DNA of 64,000 nt from Candidatus Endomicrobium embiratermitis (GCA_009781315.1 WQYI01000004.1:1-64000), one strand, 5' to 3'. Positions 46,773 through 56,904 are shown, numbered from the stretch's first letter. The notes: generated by a model not told the origin, from the letters alone. Translations and numbers: made by a program.

Positions 46773-48067
46773 AATTTAAAAAAATATTGTATGCCGCTTT
46801 ATGCGTTCTTGTCGTATGCGGCTGCGTTTCCACTAAAGGAGTAAAAACCGTGAAAAAATACGATACCGGTCTTACGTCCGTGCTGATTAATAATGATGAC
46901 AGCCTCGCCGCGTCCGTAAGCGTTTATGTCCGCGCGGGAGCGGTTGACGAAAAATCATCTCAGGCGGGACTGTCGCATTTTTTGGAACATTTGATGTTTA
47001 AAGGAAGCAAAAACTATCAGGGAGACGAATTGAGCCGTCGCGTTGAAAACATGGGCGGTTATATTAACGCCGCCACGTCCAAAGAATATACGATGTATTA
47101 TATAAACATACAGAAGGACGGCGTTGAAGAAGCTGTTAAAATGCTGGCTGATGTTGTGCAGTTTCCTCTTTTTCCTCAGGATGACGTAGACAGAGAAAGA
47201 AAAGTCGTAATCGAGGAAATTCAGAGACATTCCGACAATCCGGAGTCTGTTCTTTACGAAACTTTTTTTAAAACTATTTATGAAAAAAGCGCTTTGAAAA
47301 ACAGTATCATAGGAACCGCGGATGTCATCGCAAATGTTTCAAGAGACGAAATTTACGATTATTACAGCTCGCATTACGTGCCCGAAAAAATGGTTGTGGT
47401 AGTTTCCGGAAATTTCGATAAAAACAAAACGCAAAAACTTATAGATAAAACTTTCGGAAAAATTCAAAAAAGAACGCCTTTGCCGGACCCCGTTACTTTG
47501 GAAAGCGTTCATACCGGTAAAGATTGGATTAAACACGATAAAGTCGAAGTGGGTTATCTTGTTTCCGGCTTTTTAGGACCCGATATAACTTCGGATGATA
47601 TTTTTACGGCGGATTTGGCTATGTCCGTTTTAGGCGGCGGAAAATCGTCAAGACTTTACAGGGTTTTAAAAGACGAAAAGCAATTGGTTTATTCTATCGG
47701 CTCGTCGTTTATGACCGTAAAAGGAACGGGCATTGCTTATGTCAGCGCGGTTTTTGCTCCGGAAAATCTTGACGAAATAAAAGCCGAAATAAAAAAACAG
47801 ATAGAAGATATAATTAAAAACGGCATTACGGAAGAAGAACTCAACAGGGCGAAACTCGCGTTTAAAACTTCGTGGAATTTTTCGCATGAAACTCCGTTTG
47901 ACATAGCTTATAACGTCGGATATTGGACGCTTATGGGCAGGCCCGAAGCGGCAGATAATTATATGCTTAAAATAAAAGCTCTTACTGCGGAAAATGTACG
48001 AGAATTTTTTGCGAAATATTATTCGCCGGATAGAATTACGAACGCGGCATTATTGCCCAACAGGTAG
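46769..48067 (+). CDS. M16 zinc peptidase, lipoprotein, active-looking subunit
   Basis: 432 residues. Lipoprotein signal with lipobox VVCGC. The M16 zinc motif H-x-x-E-H is present as HFLEHLMFKGS (near residue 71), with the distal metal-ligand region ERKVVIEEIQRH. The C-terminal half-domain has GGGKSSRLYRVLKDEKQLVYSI. As in bacterial M16B and mitochondrial processing peptidases, it likely pairs with the inactive homologue encoded next. It acts in the envelope, probably on small exported peptides. Confidence 0.92.
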   Translation: MKFKKILYAALCVLVVCGCVSTKGVKTVKKYDTGLTSVLINNDDSLAASVSVYVRAGAVDEKSSQAGLSHFLEHLMFKGSKNYQGDELSRRVENMGGYINAATSKEYTMYYINIQKDGVEEAVKMLADVVQFPLFPQDDVDRERKVVIEEIQRHSDNPESVLYETFFKTIYEKSALKNSIIGTADVIANVSRDEIYDYYSSHYVPEKMVVVVSGNFDKNKTQKLIDKTFGKIQKRTPLPDPVTLESVHTGKDWIKHDKVEVGYLVSGFLGPDITSDDIFTADLAMSVLGGGKSSRLYRVLKDEKQLVYSIGSSFMTVKGTGIAYVSAVFAPENLDEIKAEIKKQIEDIIKNGITEEELNRAKLAFKTSWNFSHETPFDIAYNVGYWTLMGRPEAADNYMLKIKALTAENVREFFAKYYSPDRITNAALLPNR

Positions 48068-48074
48068 CCTTGTC

Positions 48075-48163
48075 TGTCATTCTGCGCCCTGCAACTTCGT
48101 GCAGTGTAAACTCCGTCGCAGAATCTATAAATTTATAGACCCTGCAAGTTCCTGCAGGGTGAC
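48075..48163. repeat. Palindromic element R12
   Basis: Starts TGTCATTCTGCGCCCTGCAA, with inner arms CTGCA/TGCAG, and ends CCTGCAGGGTGAC. It lies between the two M16 genes. Confidence 0.8.
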
Positions 48164-48200
48164 TCGGGTTTGAGTATTAATTAAATACTAAGGTTAAAAA

Positions 48201-49499
48201 ATGAAAAAAATTATAGGTTTGTTTATACTATCTCTCCAGATTGTTTTAGTTCAAAACGCGGGAGGCGCAATGAACGATTTTACGCTTAAAAACGGAATTA
48301 AAGTTATATTTAACAAAACCGGCGGGGTTCAGGTTGTGTCGTTAAGAGTCGTCACTCCCGTGTCTGTTATATCCGAAGATGAAAAAAACGCCGGTATTTC
48401 AAATTTGACGGCGAGGCTTATGGCAAAGGCTACAAAAAACCGTTCGGTCGCGACGCTTGCGAAAGACGTTGACAATATAGGCGCGGATTTATATTCGGAT
48501 ACGGATTACGATATGTCCGGATTTAATATGAATTTTTTGCCGGAATATTTTGACAAAGCCTGTGAAATTTTTTCCGATGTTATAATTAATCCGCTTTTTG
48601 ACGAAAATGACCTCAATTTTGAAAAGCAGGATACGATTGCCGGTTTAAGTTCGAGAAAAGACAGCATAGGCCGCACGGCTTCGGACAATTTCATAAAGTT
48701 ATTTTACGGAACCGCTCCGTATTCTTTGCCTGTCGCGGGAAGCCAAAAAACGGTTTCCGCCGCGACTTGCGAAAATCTTAAAGACTGGCATAAATATTCT
48801 TATAATGCTTCGAATATTTTAATATCGATTGCCGGAAATGTAGAAGAAAGCACGGTAAAAAACGCTCTTGAAAAATATTTCGGGAATATAGAATCCGGAA
48901 AGAAGTTTGAAAAGCCTGTTTGGGTTTTGGATTTGAAAAGGCCTGAAAAAGCTGAAATCGCCGGAAAATTTAATCAGGCTTATATTCTTCAAGGCTTTTC
49001 CGCTCCGTCTTTAAGCGATAAAGATTTCGTAACTTTAAAAGTCATAAACGCGCTGCTCGGCGGAAGAATGACAAGCGTTCTTTTTGTCGAACTCAGGGAA
49101 AAACTCGGGCTGGCATATGAAGTAAGCGCGGTTTATCCGTCAAGAATAATGGAGAGTTATTTTTCGGTTTATATAGGGCTTGATAAGAAAAACATATCTT
49201 TGACGCTTAGAAGAATAGACGAGATATTAAAAGATTTCCGTTCGAAAGAAGTTGATCCGCAGGAACTTAAAGACACGAAAACTTATATTAAAGGCCTTTA
49301 CATAATGGACAGGCAAACCGTGGGCAGACGGTCGTATTATCACGCCTGGCGCGAAATCGTCGGACAAGGTTATAAATACGATGAAAAATATCTGGACGAT
49401 ATTGACAAAGTTACCGCGGAAGATATTAAAAGAGTCGCTAATAGAATTTTTGACGCCCGGTCTTTGACGGTTATAATTAATCCTGAAAATAAAAAATGA
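48201..49499 (+). CDS. M16 peptidase-like subunit lacking the zinc motif
   Basis: 432 residues, the same length as its neighbour. Signal peptide ending near GGA. The position of H-x-x-E-H holds NLTARLMAKAT, so zinc cannot bind. The substrate-clamping Arg/Tyr region of the C-terminal half is kept (GGRMTSVLFVELREKLGLAY). This is the alpha-type partner of an M16B heterodimer. It ends ten bases before the start of the solute-binding protein gene. Confidence 0.9.
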   Translation: MKKIIGLFILSLQIVLVQNAGGAMNDFTLKNGIKVIFNKTGGVQVVSLRVVTPVSVISEDEKNAGISNLTARLMAKATKNRSVATLAKDVDNIGADLYSDTDYDMSGFNMNFLPEYFDKACEIFSDVIINPLFDENDLNFEKQDTIAGLSSRKDSIGRTASDNFIKLFYGTAPYSLPVAGSQKTVSAATCENLKDWHKYSYNASNILISIAGNVEESTVKNALEKYFGNIESGKKFEKPVWVLDLKRPEKAEIAGKFNQAYILQGFSAPSLSDKDFVTLKVINALLGGRMTSVLFVELREKLGLAYEVSAVYPSRIMESYFSVYIGLDKKNISLTLRRIDEILKDFRSKEVDPQELKDTKTYIKGLYIMDRQTVGRRSYYHAWREIVGQGYKYDEKYLDDIDKVTAEDIKRVANRIFDARSLTVIINPENKK

Positions 49500-49509
49500 A
49501 GAGTGGAAA

Positions 49510-51147
49510 GTGAAAAGTGAAAAATTAGATATAAAAAAAATTGTACTGCTATTTTGCTTTTTATTTTTCTTTTCCTGCTCGTCGGAAAAGACTGACCAAC
49601 AGGACGTAACTTCGGACAATTCATCTCCGGTTTACGGCGACGCTTTTATAATAGCAAGTTTGAGCGACGCTTCATATCTAAATCCCGTTCTTGCAAGCGA
49701 TACTTCTTCTTCTTTGGTTTTAGGCCAGATATTTAACGGACTTGTAAAATACGACAAGGATTTAAACCTTACCGGCGATTTGGCGGAAAGTTTTGAAGTT
49801 TCAAAAGACGGGCTTGAAATAATTTTTAAACTGCGCAAAAACGTCAAATGGCACGACGGGGTTCCTTTTACGGCGCAGGACGTAAAATTCACATATGAAA
49901 CTTTAATTGACCCGAATGTCAAAACCCCCTATTCGTCAAACTTTACGATAATAAAAGATTTTAAAATAATCGACGATTATACCGTCAAAGTAATTTACGA
50001 CAAACCTTTCGCGCCTAATCTTGAAAGATGGGGCATGAGTATAATTCCTAAACATATTTTTGAAGGACATGACATAAATACCGCCGCGGCAAACAGAAAT
50101 CCCGTAGGTACGGGTCCTTATAAATTCAAATCGTGGCAGACAGACCAAAAAATTATTCTTGAAGCAAATCCCGACTATTTTGAAGGAAAACCTTACATAA
50201 GCAGATATATAGTTCAAATAGTGCCCGACCAGGCTGTTCAGTTTTTAGAGCTGCGAAAGCAGTCTTTGGACGCGGTTACTTTAACTCCGGACCAATGGTA
50301 CGCTTATGACAGCTTTTTTAAGTTTTATAATAAATTTCGCGAGCCTGCGTTTGCGTTTACTTATCTGGGCTTTAATATGCAAAGAAAACCTTTTGACGAT
50401 AAAAAATTCATATTGGCAATGCAGCTTGCGATAAATAAAAAAGACATAATAGAAGGCGTGCTTTTAAACACCGGAAAAGAGGCTATAGGTCCTTACCCTC
50501 CGCAGAGCTGGGCTTATAATGCGGATATTCCCGAATCAGAATATAATCCGCAAAAAGCCGCCGAAATGTTAAAAGAACTCGGCTTTGAAGATATTAATAA
50601 TGACGGCTGGCTTGAATATAAAGGAAAACAGTTTGAATTTACCATTACCACAAATCAGGGAAACAAACAAAGAGAACTTACCGCCCAGATTGTTCAGGAG
50701 CAGTTAAAAAAAATCGGCATAAAAACAAACGTGCGTATAATCGAATTTTCGACTTTTATAAACCAGTACATAGCAAAAAGAGAATTTGACGCGGTTATTA
50801 TGGGCTGGAGTCTTACCTTAGACCCCGACCAGTATTCGCTTTGGCATTCAAAACAAACCGCCCCGAGAGAGTATAATTTTTTGTCGTATAATAATCCCGA
50901 AGTCGACGGACTTTACGAAAAAGCAAGGAGCATTTTTGACATTGAAACAAGAAAAAAAATATATTACAGAATACAGGAAATTATGGAAAAAGATCCGCCG
51001 TGCATTTTTTTATATTACCCCGACTCGATGCAGGCTGTGCATAAACGTTTTAAAGGAATTAATCCCGCTCCGATAGGCATATATCATAATTTTATTGAAT
51101 GGTGGGTTCCTAAATCACAGCAGAGATATTTTTTTAGCGATAGATGA
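49510..51147 (+). CDS. Peptide-binding lipoprotein, family 5 ABC solute-binding protein
   Basis: 545 residues with a GTG start at 49510, inside an AAGTGAAAAG-type repeat; lipobox FFFSC. The family 5 hallmarks are present: LNPVLASDTSS, LAESFEVSKDGLEIIFKLR, WHDGVPFTAQDVKFTYE and NPVGTGPYKFKSW. It captures oligopeptides or dipeptides for the ABC transporter whose permeases start 4.7 kb downstream. The three Sel1 genes between them are unusual. Confidence 0.92.
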   Translation: MKSEKLDIKKIVLLFCFLFFFSCSSEKTDQQDVTSDNSSPVYGDAFIIASLSDASYLNPVLASDTSSSLVLGQIFNGLVKYDKDLNLTGDLAESFEVSKDGLEIIFKLRKNVKWHDGVPFTAQDVKFTYETLIDPNVKTPYSSNFTIIKDFKIIDDYTVKVIYDKPFAPNLERWGMSIIPKHIFEGHDINTAAANRNPVGTGPYKFKSWQTDQKIILEANPDYFEGKPYISRYIVQIVPDQAVQFLELRKQSLDAVTLTPDQWYAYDSFFKFYNKFREPAFAFTYLGFNMQRKPFDDKKFILAMQLAINKKDIIEGVLLNTGKEAIGPYPPQSWAYNADIPESEYNPQKAAEMLKELGFEDINNDGWLEYKGKQFEFTITTNQGNKQRELTAQIVQEQLKKIGIKTNVRIIEFSTFINQYIAKREFDAVIMGWSLTLDPDQYSLWHSKQTAPREYNFLSYNNPEVDGLYEKARSIFDIETRKKIYYRIQEIMEKDPPCIFLYYPDSMQAVHKRFKGINPAPIGIYHNFIEWWVPKSQQRYFFSDR

Positions 51148-51208
51148 TTTTAGCAGCAAAATTTAAAAAACGGCGGCAAATAAATAAATTTAAGCATAGG
51201 ATGTAAAA

Positions 51209-52612
51209 ATGAAAAAACTTTTAAGCGTCACAATAAAGATCATAATAAGAATAGTTTTAATAATTGCCGCAAGTTTTTTAGTTCTCATATTTCTATACGG
51301 ATATGATATGGCAAATGTAATGATGACCAATTTCGGATCGCGTTTTAAATATGAATTGGGCAAAATATATTACGGCAGAGACGGAGAAAAAGCCGCAAAT
51401 TGGCGTAAGAAAGCGGCGGAGCAGGAAGAAAGAAGAGCTTATAAAATGACGGATATAGTTCATTTCAAACAAGCAAAAGAATCAGCAAAAGCAGGCAATG
51501 CCGAAAGTCAGTTTAAATTAGCCGGAATGTATTATCGCGGTCAAGGCGTTAAACAAAATTACGCTGAAGCAGTAAACTGGTATCAAAAAGCGTCGGAGCA
51601 GGGGTTTAAAGCCGCGCAAGAGATGTTAGATAAAATTACCGAATATGAACAAATAAAAAAATCAGCGGAAGAAGGCAACGCCGAAAGCCAATTTAAGTTA
51701 GCTGAAATGTATTATCGCGGTCAAGACGTTAAACAAGATTATGCTGAAGCTGTAAAGCTGTATCAAAAAGCGGCTGATCAGGGACATAAAGAAGCTAAAA
51801 AAATTGTAGACGCGATTCATTTTGAGCAAACAAAAAAAACAACGGAAGAAAGTCAAATTAAATTAGCTAAAGAAAACCAAATTAAATTAGCTGCAATGTA
51901 TTATTACGGTATAGGCGTTAACCAAGATTACGCCGAAGCCGCAATTTGGTACGGGAAAGCGGCAGAGCAGGGTATTGCGGACGCTCAATATGCGTTAGGC
52001 GGAATGTATTATGACGGTCGCGGGGTTGAGCAAGATTACGCCGAAGCCGTAATTTGGTATAGGAAAGCGGCAGAGCAGGGTATTGCGGATGCCCAATATG
52101 CGTTAGGCGGAATGTATTATGACGGCCGCGGGGTTGAGCAGCGTTACTCCGGAGCCGTAAATTGGTATAAGAAAGCGGCAGAGCAAGGGTTTGCGGACGC
52201 CCAATACACATTAGGCGGAATGTATTATGATGCCCTCGGAGTTATACAAGATTACGATAAAGCTTTCAATTGGTATCAAAAAGCGGCGGAGCAGGGTATC
52301 GCCGACGCTCAATACGCATTAGGCGGAATGTACTATCTCGGCGAAGGCGTTAAACAGGATTATGTTGAAGCGATGAATTGGTATAAGAAAGCGGAAAAAC
52401 AGTGGCTTCTTGATTTGAAACGTGCAAAAGACGTAAAACAGAAGCTTGCGGATGTGCAATATGTGCTAGGCACAATGTATTATAAAGGTGAAGGCGTTGA
52501 GCAAGATTATGTCGAAGCGATGAATTGGTATAAAAAATCCGCAAAGAATGAATCTGCAGAAGCTCAAAATAAGTTAGATGAAATGTATGGTTATGATTAT
52601 GAAGGAAGTTAA
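51209..52612 (+). CDS. Membrane-anchored Sel1-repeat protein 2
   Basis: 467 residues. One N-terminal hydrophobic segment (about residues 8-31) anchors it, with the repeats outside the membrane. About ten Sel1 repeats follow, of the form AESQFKLAEMYYRGQGVKQDYAEAV. Two consecutive repeats near 51960 and 52068 are almost identical DNA with a 108-nt period. The ribosome site and leader (ATAGGATGTAAAA-ATG) resemble those of Sel1 protein 4, marking a duplication. Confidence 0.9.
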   Translation: MKKLLSVTIKIIIRIVLIIAASFLVLIFLYGYDMANVMMTNFGSRFKYELGKIYYGRDGEKAANWRKKAAEQEERRAYKMTDIVHFKQAKESAKAGNAESQFKLAGMYYRGQGVKQNYAEAVNWYQKASEQGFKAAQEMLDKITEYEQIKKSAEEGNAESQFKLAEMYYRGQDVKQDYAEAVKLYQKAADQGHKEAKKIVDAIHFEQTKKTTEESQIKLAKENQIKLAAMYYYGIGVNQDYAEAAIWYGKAAEQGIADAQYALGGMYYDGRGVEQDYAEAVIWYRKAAEQGIADAQYALGGMYYDGRGVEQRYSGAVNWYKKAAEQGFADAQYTLGGMYYDALGVIQDYDKAFNWYQKAAEQGIADAQYALGGMYYLGEGVKQDYVEAMNWYKKAEKQWLLDLKRAKDVKQKLADVQYVLGTMYYKGEGVEQDYVEAMNWYKKSAKNESAEAQNKLDEMYGYDYEGS

Positions 52613-52681
52613 GCGAAATTATGCCGACTCCTAGATGTTTTTAGAGGCGCTTTTCTACTTTATAAAAAAGGGATGTTAAAA

Positions 52682-54325
52682 ATGAGAAATTTTTTTATTT
52701 TTGCGGTATGTCTTTTAGTCGGCACATTTGCGTTCAACTTTTATATGGGAGAAAAAATTAAAAAACCGCTTGTTCAACAGACAAAAAAATCAGCAGCAGA
52801 TGGGTCTGCGGGCGGGTCTGCCCATGTTAACTCGGAAAAATCAGCATCGGATGAGTCTGTGGGCGGGTCTGCGGCCAAGCCTGCCGCTGTTCACTATGTA
52901 TTAACGGGCAATATAGATGCCTCAGACTTAGCGGATACAACTTCTTTTGAACAGACAAAAAAATTAGCGGAAGAAGGTAATGTCGAAAAACAAATTAAAT
53001 TAGCTGAAATGTATTATTCCGGTCTGGTAGTTGAGGAAAACGGAAAAGAAACTATAAATGTGGATAGCCGTTTAATCGGCAAAATGGTTAATTCGGCTAA
53101 TATAAATTACGAAAAAGCCGCAAAATGGTATAAAAAAGCGGCAGAACAGGGATCTAAAAAAGCGCAGGAAATGTTAAACACAATTTCGATTTTTGAACAA
53201 ATAAAAAAATCAGCGGAAGCAGGTAACGCCGAAAGCCAGTTTAAATTAGCTGAAATGTATCATTATGGTAAAGGTATTATTGCGAAACATAGAGAAGAAG
53301 CTATGAATTGGTATACGAAAGCGGCAGAACAGGGACATATAGCCGCTCAAAATCAGTTAGCTTATATGTATAGTCACCCTATCAGCCGTTTTGTTAATGA
53401 GATAAATAAAGGTAACATCGAAGCTGCAAAATGGTATAGAAAAGCGGCAGAACAGGGATCTAAAGAAGCTCAATATGAATTAGGCAGAATTTATTATTAC
53501 GGTACAGGCGTTGAACAAGATTATATCGAAGCCGCAAAATGGTATAAAAAAGCGGCTCAACAGGGACATATAGAAGCTCGAAGAATGTTAGACAGAATCG
53601 GAGACTCGGTTGCTGAACAAACAAAAAAAGTATCGGTTTTTGAACGAACAAAAGAATCGGCAGAGGCAGGCAATGCCGAAAGCCAGCTTAAACTGGCCAA
53701 AATGTATTATGACGCTAACGGCGTTAAAAAAGATTACGCTGAAGCTGCAAAATGGTATAAGGAAGCGGCAGAACAGGGACTTGCAGACGCTCAATATAAG
53801 TTGGCTAAGATGTATGCTGCCGTCGGCAGAGGAGTTGACCACGATTTTGCCGCAGCCGCAAAATACTATGAGAGCGCGGCAGAGCAAGGACATGCGGACG
53901 CTCAATTTGAATTAGGAAGACTGTATTATTATAATAACCAAGGAGTTAAGCGGGATCAAGTCGAGGCTGTAAATTTGTATAAGAAAGCGGCGAAGCAAGG
54001 ACATGTAGAAGCTCAATATTGGTTAGGCAGCGCATACTTAGACGAAGAAGATTATGCCGAAGCTGTAAAGTGGTTTAAGAAAGCGGTCGAGAAGGGATAT
54101 AGGTCCGCTCAAGACCAATTAAATAGAATCGCATTTGTTGAAAAGACAAAAAAATCAGCGGAAGCAGGTAATGCCGAAGGCCAATTCGAATTAGGTAAAA
54201 TGTATTATTATTCTGGTACGGGAGTTAAGCAAGACCGTGCCAAAGCTGCAATCTGGCTTGGGAAAGCAGCAGAGCAGGGACATGCAGAAGCTCAAAAAAT
54301 GTTAACGTGGTTAAAGGGGAAATAG
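52682..54325 (+). CDS. Membrane-anchored Sel1-repeat protein 3
   Basis: 547 residues from the ATG at 52682; an ATG three codons upstream is possible. A single hydrophobic segment (about residues 2-19) is followed by a Ser/Ala/Gly-rich linker with an internal duplication (KSAADGSAGGSA, KSASDESVGGSA), then about ten Sel1 repeats in blocks, each block opened by FEQTKK/FEQIKKSAEAGNAES. The linker would span periplasm or cell wall. Ligand unknown. Confidence 0.88.
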   Translation: MRNFFIFAVCLLVGTFAFNFYMGEKIKKPLVQQTKKSAADGSAGGSAHVNSEKSASDESVGGSAAKPAAVHYVLTGNIDASDLADTTSFEQTKKLAEEGNVEKQIKLAEMYYSGLVVEENGKETINVDSRLIGKMVNSANINYEKAAKWYKKAAEQGSKKAQEMLNTISIFEQIKKSAEAGNAESQFKLAEMYHYGKGIIAKHREEAMNWYTKAAEQGHIAAQNQLAYMYSHPISRFVNEINKGNIEAAKWYRKAAEQGSKEAQYELGRIYYYGTGVEQDYIEAAKWYKKAAQQGHIEARRMLDRIGDSVAEQTKKVSVFERTKESAEAGNAESQLKLAKMYYDANGVKKDYAEAAKWYKEAAEQGLADAQYKLAKMYAAVGRGVDHDFAAAAKYYESAAEQGHADAQFELGRLYYYNNQGVKRDQVEAVNLYKKAAKQGHVEAQYWLGSAYLDEEDYAEAVKWFKKAVEKGYRSAQDQLNRIAFVEKTKKSAEAGNAEGQFELGKMYYYSGTGVKQDRAKAAIWLGKAAEQGHAEAQKMLTWLKGK

Positions 54326-54387
54326 CGACTGGCCAAGATTTATGGTCAATTACTGCGTCTTCATAAATTTAGGTGTCGGATGTAAAA

Positions 54388-55776
54388 ATGAAAGAACTTT
54401 TAATTGTCATAATAAAAAAACTTTTAATATTCATAATAAGCATAGTTTTTATTGTTTTACTTTTCAAAGTGATAATTGCAATGATAACCGAGTACCGAAC
54501 AAAAAAAATAACTGAAGGCGCCGCATATTATGGAGCAATAAAAAAATCAGCGGAGCAGGGAAATGCGGATGCCCAGCATGCGTTAGACAATATGCTGCAT
54601 GATTATACGCCGGCTAAAACCGCGCTTTTTGAACAAACAAAAAAATCAGCGGAAGAAGGTAAAGCCGAAAGCCAGTTTAAATTAGCGGGAATGTATTATC
54701 ACGGTAAAGGAGTTAAACAAGATTACGCCGAAGCTTTAAAGTTGTATCAAAAAGCGGCAGAACATGGACTTGCGGACGCTCAGCATGAATTGGGCAACAT
54801 GTATTACAACGGACACGGAGTTGAAAAAAATGTGGAAGAAGCCGTATATTGGTATAAAAAAGCGGCAGAACAGGGATTTGAATATGCCTATAATACATTA
54901 GTCACCATGTATTACTATGGAAACGGAGTTGAAAAAAACAGAAAAGAAGCTATATACTGGTATCAAAAAGCGTTAGAGCAGGGGTTTGATTGGTTTAGAC
55001 ATGCTTATCGTGAATTAGACAACATGTATTACAATGGAAGAAATAAAGAAGAAGCTATGAAAGCGGCAGAGCAAGGGTTTGCAGCCGCCCAATACGCATT
55101 AGGCAACATGTATTACGACGGATACGGAGTTGAAGAAGATATAGAAAAAGCTATATATTGGTATAAAAAAGCGGCTAAGCGAAGACATAAAAACGCTAAA
55201 AAAATGTTAGATGAGATTTATTTTGAACAAACAAAAAAATCAGCGGAAGAAGGTAAAGCCGAAAGCCAGTTTAAATTAGCCCTGATGTATTACAAAGGTA
55301 TCGGAGTTGAAAGAAATATAAAAAAAGCTTTCAATGTGTATAAAAAAGTGGCAGAGCAGGGACACAGAGAAGCTCAGTATGAATTAGCTGAAATGTATAG
55401 AAAAAAAGGCGATAACGCCGAAGCTGTAAATTGGTATCAAAAATCGGCGGAGCAGAGGTTTGCAAACGCCCAATATGCATTAGGCTACATGTATTACAAT
55501 GGATATGGAGTTGAAGAAAATAGAGAAGAAGCTTACGTATGGTATCAACTGGCCGCAGAGCAAGGACATAGAGAAGCTAAAAAAATTGTATATTTTGAAC
55601 AAATAAAAAAATCAGCGGAAGCAGGCGACGCCGAAAGTCAATATAAATTAGCTGAAATGTATTATTTCGGTCAAGGTGTTGATAAGGATAGAGAAGAAGC
55701 TGTAAATTGGTATAAGAAGGCGGCGGAGCAAGGATCTGCAGATGCTCAAGAAATGTTAGATAGCATGGATTTGTAA
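54388..55776 (+). CDS. Membrane-anchored Sel1-repeat protein 4
   Basis: 462 residues from the ATG at 54388; a GTG at 54373 would add five residues but lies on the leader shared with protein 2. A strong hydrophobic anchor (about residues 10-30) is followed by about ten Sel1 repeats, again in blocks opened by FEQTKKSAEEGKAESQFKLA. It ends 37 nt before the permease gene, so it is likely on the same transcript. Confidence 0.9.
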   Translation: MKELLIVIIKKLLIFIISIVFIVLLFKVIIAMITEYRTKKITEGAAYYGAIKKSAEQGNADAQHALDNMLHDYTPAKTALFEQTKKSAEEGKAESQFKLAGMYYHGKGVKQDYAEALKLYQKAAEHGLADAQHELGNMYYNGHGVEKNVEEAVYWYKKAAEQGFEYAYNTLVTMYYYGNGVEKNRKEAIYWYQKALEQGFDWFRHAYRELDNMYYNGRNKEEAMKAAEQGFAAAQYALGNMYYDGYGVEEDIEKAIYWYKKAAKRRHKNAKKMLDEIYFEQTKKSAEEGKAESQFKLALMYYKGIGVERNIKKAFNVYKKVAEQGHREAQYELAEMYRKKGDNAEAVNWYQKSAEQRFANAQYALGYMYYNGYGVEENREEAYVWYQLAAEQGHREAKKIVYFEQIKKSAEAGDAESQYKLAEMYYFGQGVDKDREEAVNWYKKAAEQGSADAQEMLDSMDL

Positions 55777-55813
55777 AATTAAATGAAATTACTGAAAGAA
55801 TAAAAGGTTTTCA

Positions 55814-56785
55814 ATGTTCCAATACTTAATAAAAAGGCTTCTATATTCAATACCTATAATAATTGGCATAACCGTAATTACGTTTGCGGTTATGTATTTT
55901 ACTCCCGGAAAACCTGTCGACACTATGATGGATTTTAATCCTAACATAACTTCCGAAGCTAAAGACAGGCTTGTCAAACTTTACGGTCTTGATAAACCTG
56001 TCCATGAGCAGTATTGGAACTGGTTTAAAAGGGTAATCGTTTTGGATTTCGGGAATTCTTTCAAGGACGGACGTCCTGCGTCGGAAAAAATTATAGAAAG
56101 GATTCCAGCGACAATATTGTTAAATATTTTATCTATTATTTTAATGCTGATAGTCGCCGTTCCCGTAGGCATTTATTCGGCTGTTCGCAAATATTCTTTA
56201 TTTGACAGAATTTTGACCGTTATTGTTTTCATTTGTTTTTCGGCGCCTGTCTTTTGGGTGGCGCTTATGCTTATGATAGTATTCGGTTTATGGCTCGGCT
56301 GGCTTCCTATTTCAGGGCTTACTTCTTTTGATTTCAACGAACTTTCTTTTTTCGCAAAAACTTGGGATTTGGCAAGCCATTTGATTTTGCCGGTTATAGT
56401 TTCAACGCTCGGATCTTTTGCGGTTCTTTCGCGTTATATACGCTCGGGAATGCTTGACGTTTTAAAACAGGATTATATAAAGACCGCATACTCTAAAGGG
56501 CTTTCCGAAAGACAGGTAATTTTTAACCACGCTTTAAAAAACGCTTTGCTTCCTTTAATAACTATAATAGGTTTGTCTATTCCCGGGCTTATCGGCGGAA
56601 GTTTTATCATAGAAACGGTTTTTTCTTATCCGGGCATGGGAAGGCTTGGTTTTGACGCAATAATGGCAAGAGATTATCCGGTGATTATGGGTATAGGCGT
56701 AATTTCCGCGTTTTTAACTTTACTCGGAAATATTGTCGCCGACATTTTATACGCGGTTGCCGACCCGAGGATTAGATACCGATAA
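55814..56785 (+). CDS. Oligopeptide/dipeptide ABC transporter permease, OppB/DppB type
   Basis: 323 residues with six membrane segments. The N-terminal IPIIIGITVITFAVMYFTPG matches the family; the ABC-coupling EAA-like loop is around DYIKTAYSKGLSERQVIFNHALKNALLP. It forms the membrane channel with the next gene's product. Ribosome site AAAAGG. Confidence 0.95.
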   Translation: MFQYLIKRLLYSIPIIIGITVITFAVMYFTPGKPVDTMMDFNPNITSEAKDRLVKLYGLDKPVHEQYWNWFKRVIVLDFGNSFKDGRPASEKIIERIPATILLNILSIILMLIVAVPVGIYSAVRKYSLFDRILTVIVFICFSAPVFWVALMLMIVFGLWLGWLPISGLTSFDFNELSFFAKTWDLASHLILPVIVSTLGSFAVLSRYIRSGMLDVLKQDYIKTAYSKGLSERQVIFNHALKNALLPLITIIGLSIPGLIGGSFIIETVFSYPGMGRLGFDAIMARDYPVIMGIGVISAFLTLLGNIVADILYAVADPRIRYR

Positions 56786-56886
56786 CGGCAATTACGAATT
56801 CAAAATTACGAATTACGAATCAACGACAAAGTAGTTCCCTCGCCCCTTGCGGGAGAGGGACTTGCGAAGCAAGAGGGCGAGGGGTA
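56786..56886. repeat. Composite small repeats between the two permease genes
   Basis: An AATTACGAATT-type AT segment (56790-56822) is followed by a CCCTCGCCCCTTG...GGGCGAGGGG inverted repeat (56831-56886) with the inner hairpin CTTGCGAAGCAAG. It separates genes of one operon. Confidence 0.65.
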
Positions 56887-56904
56887 CATATCCTTAACTG
56901 AAAA

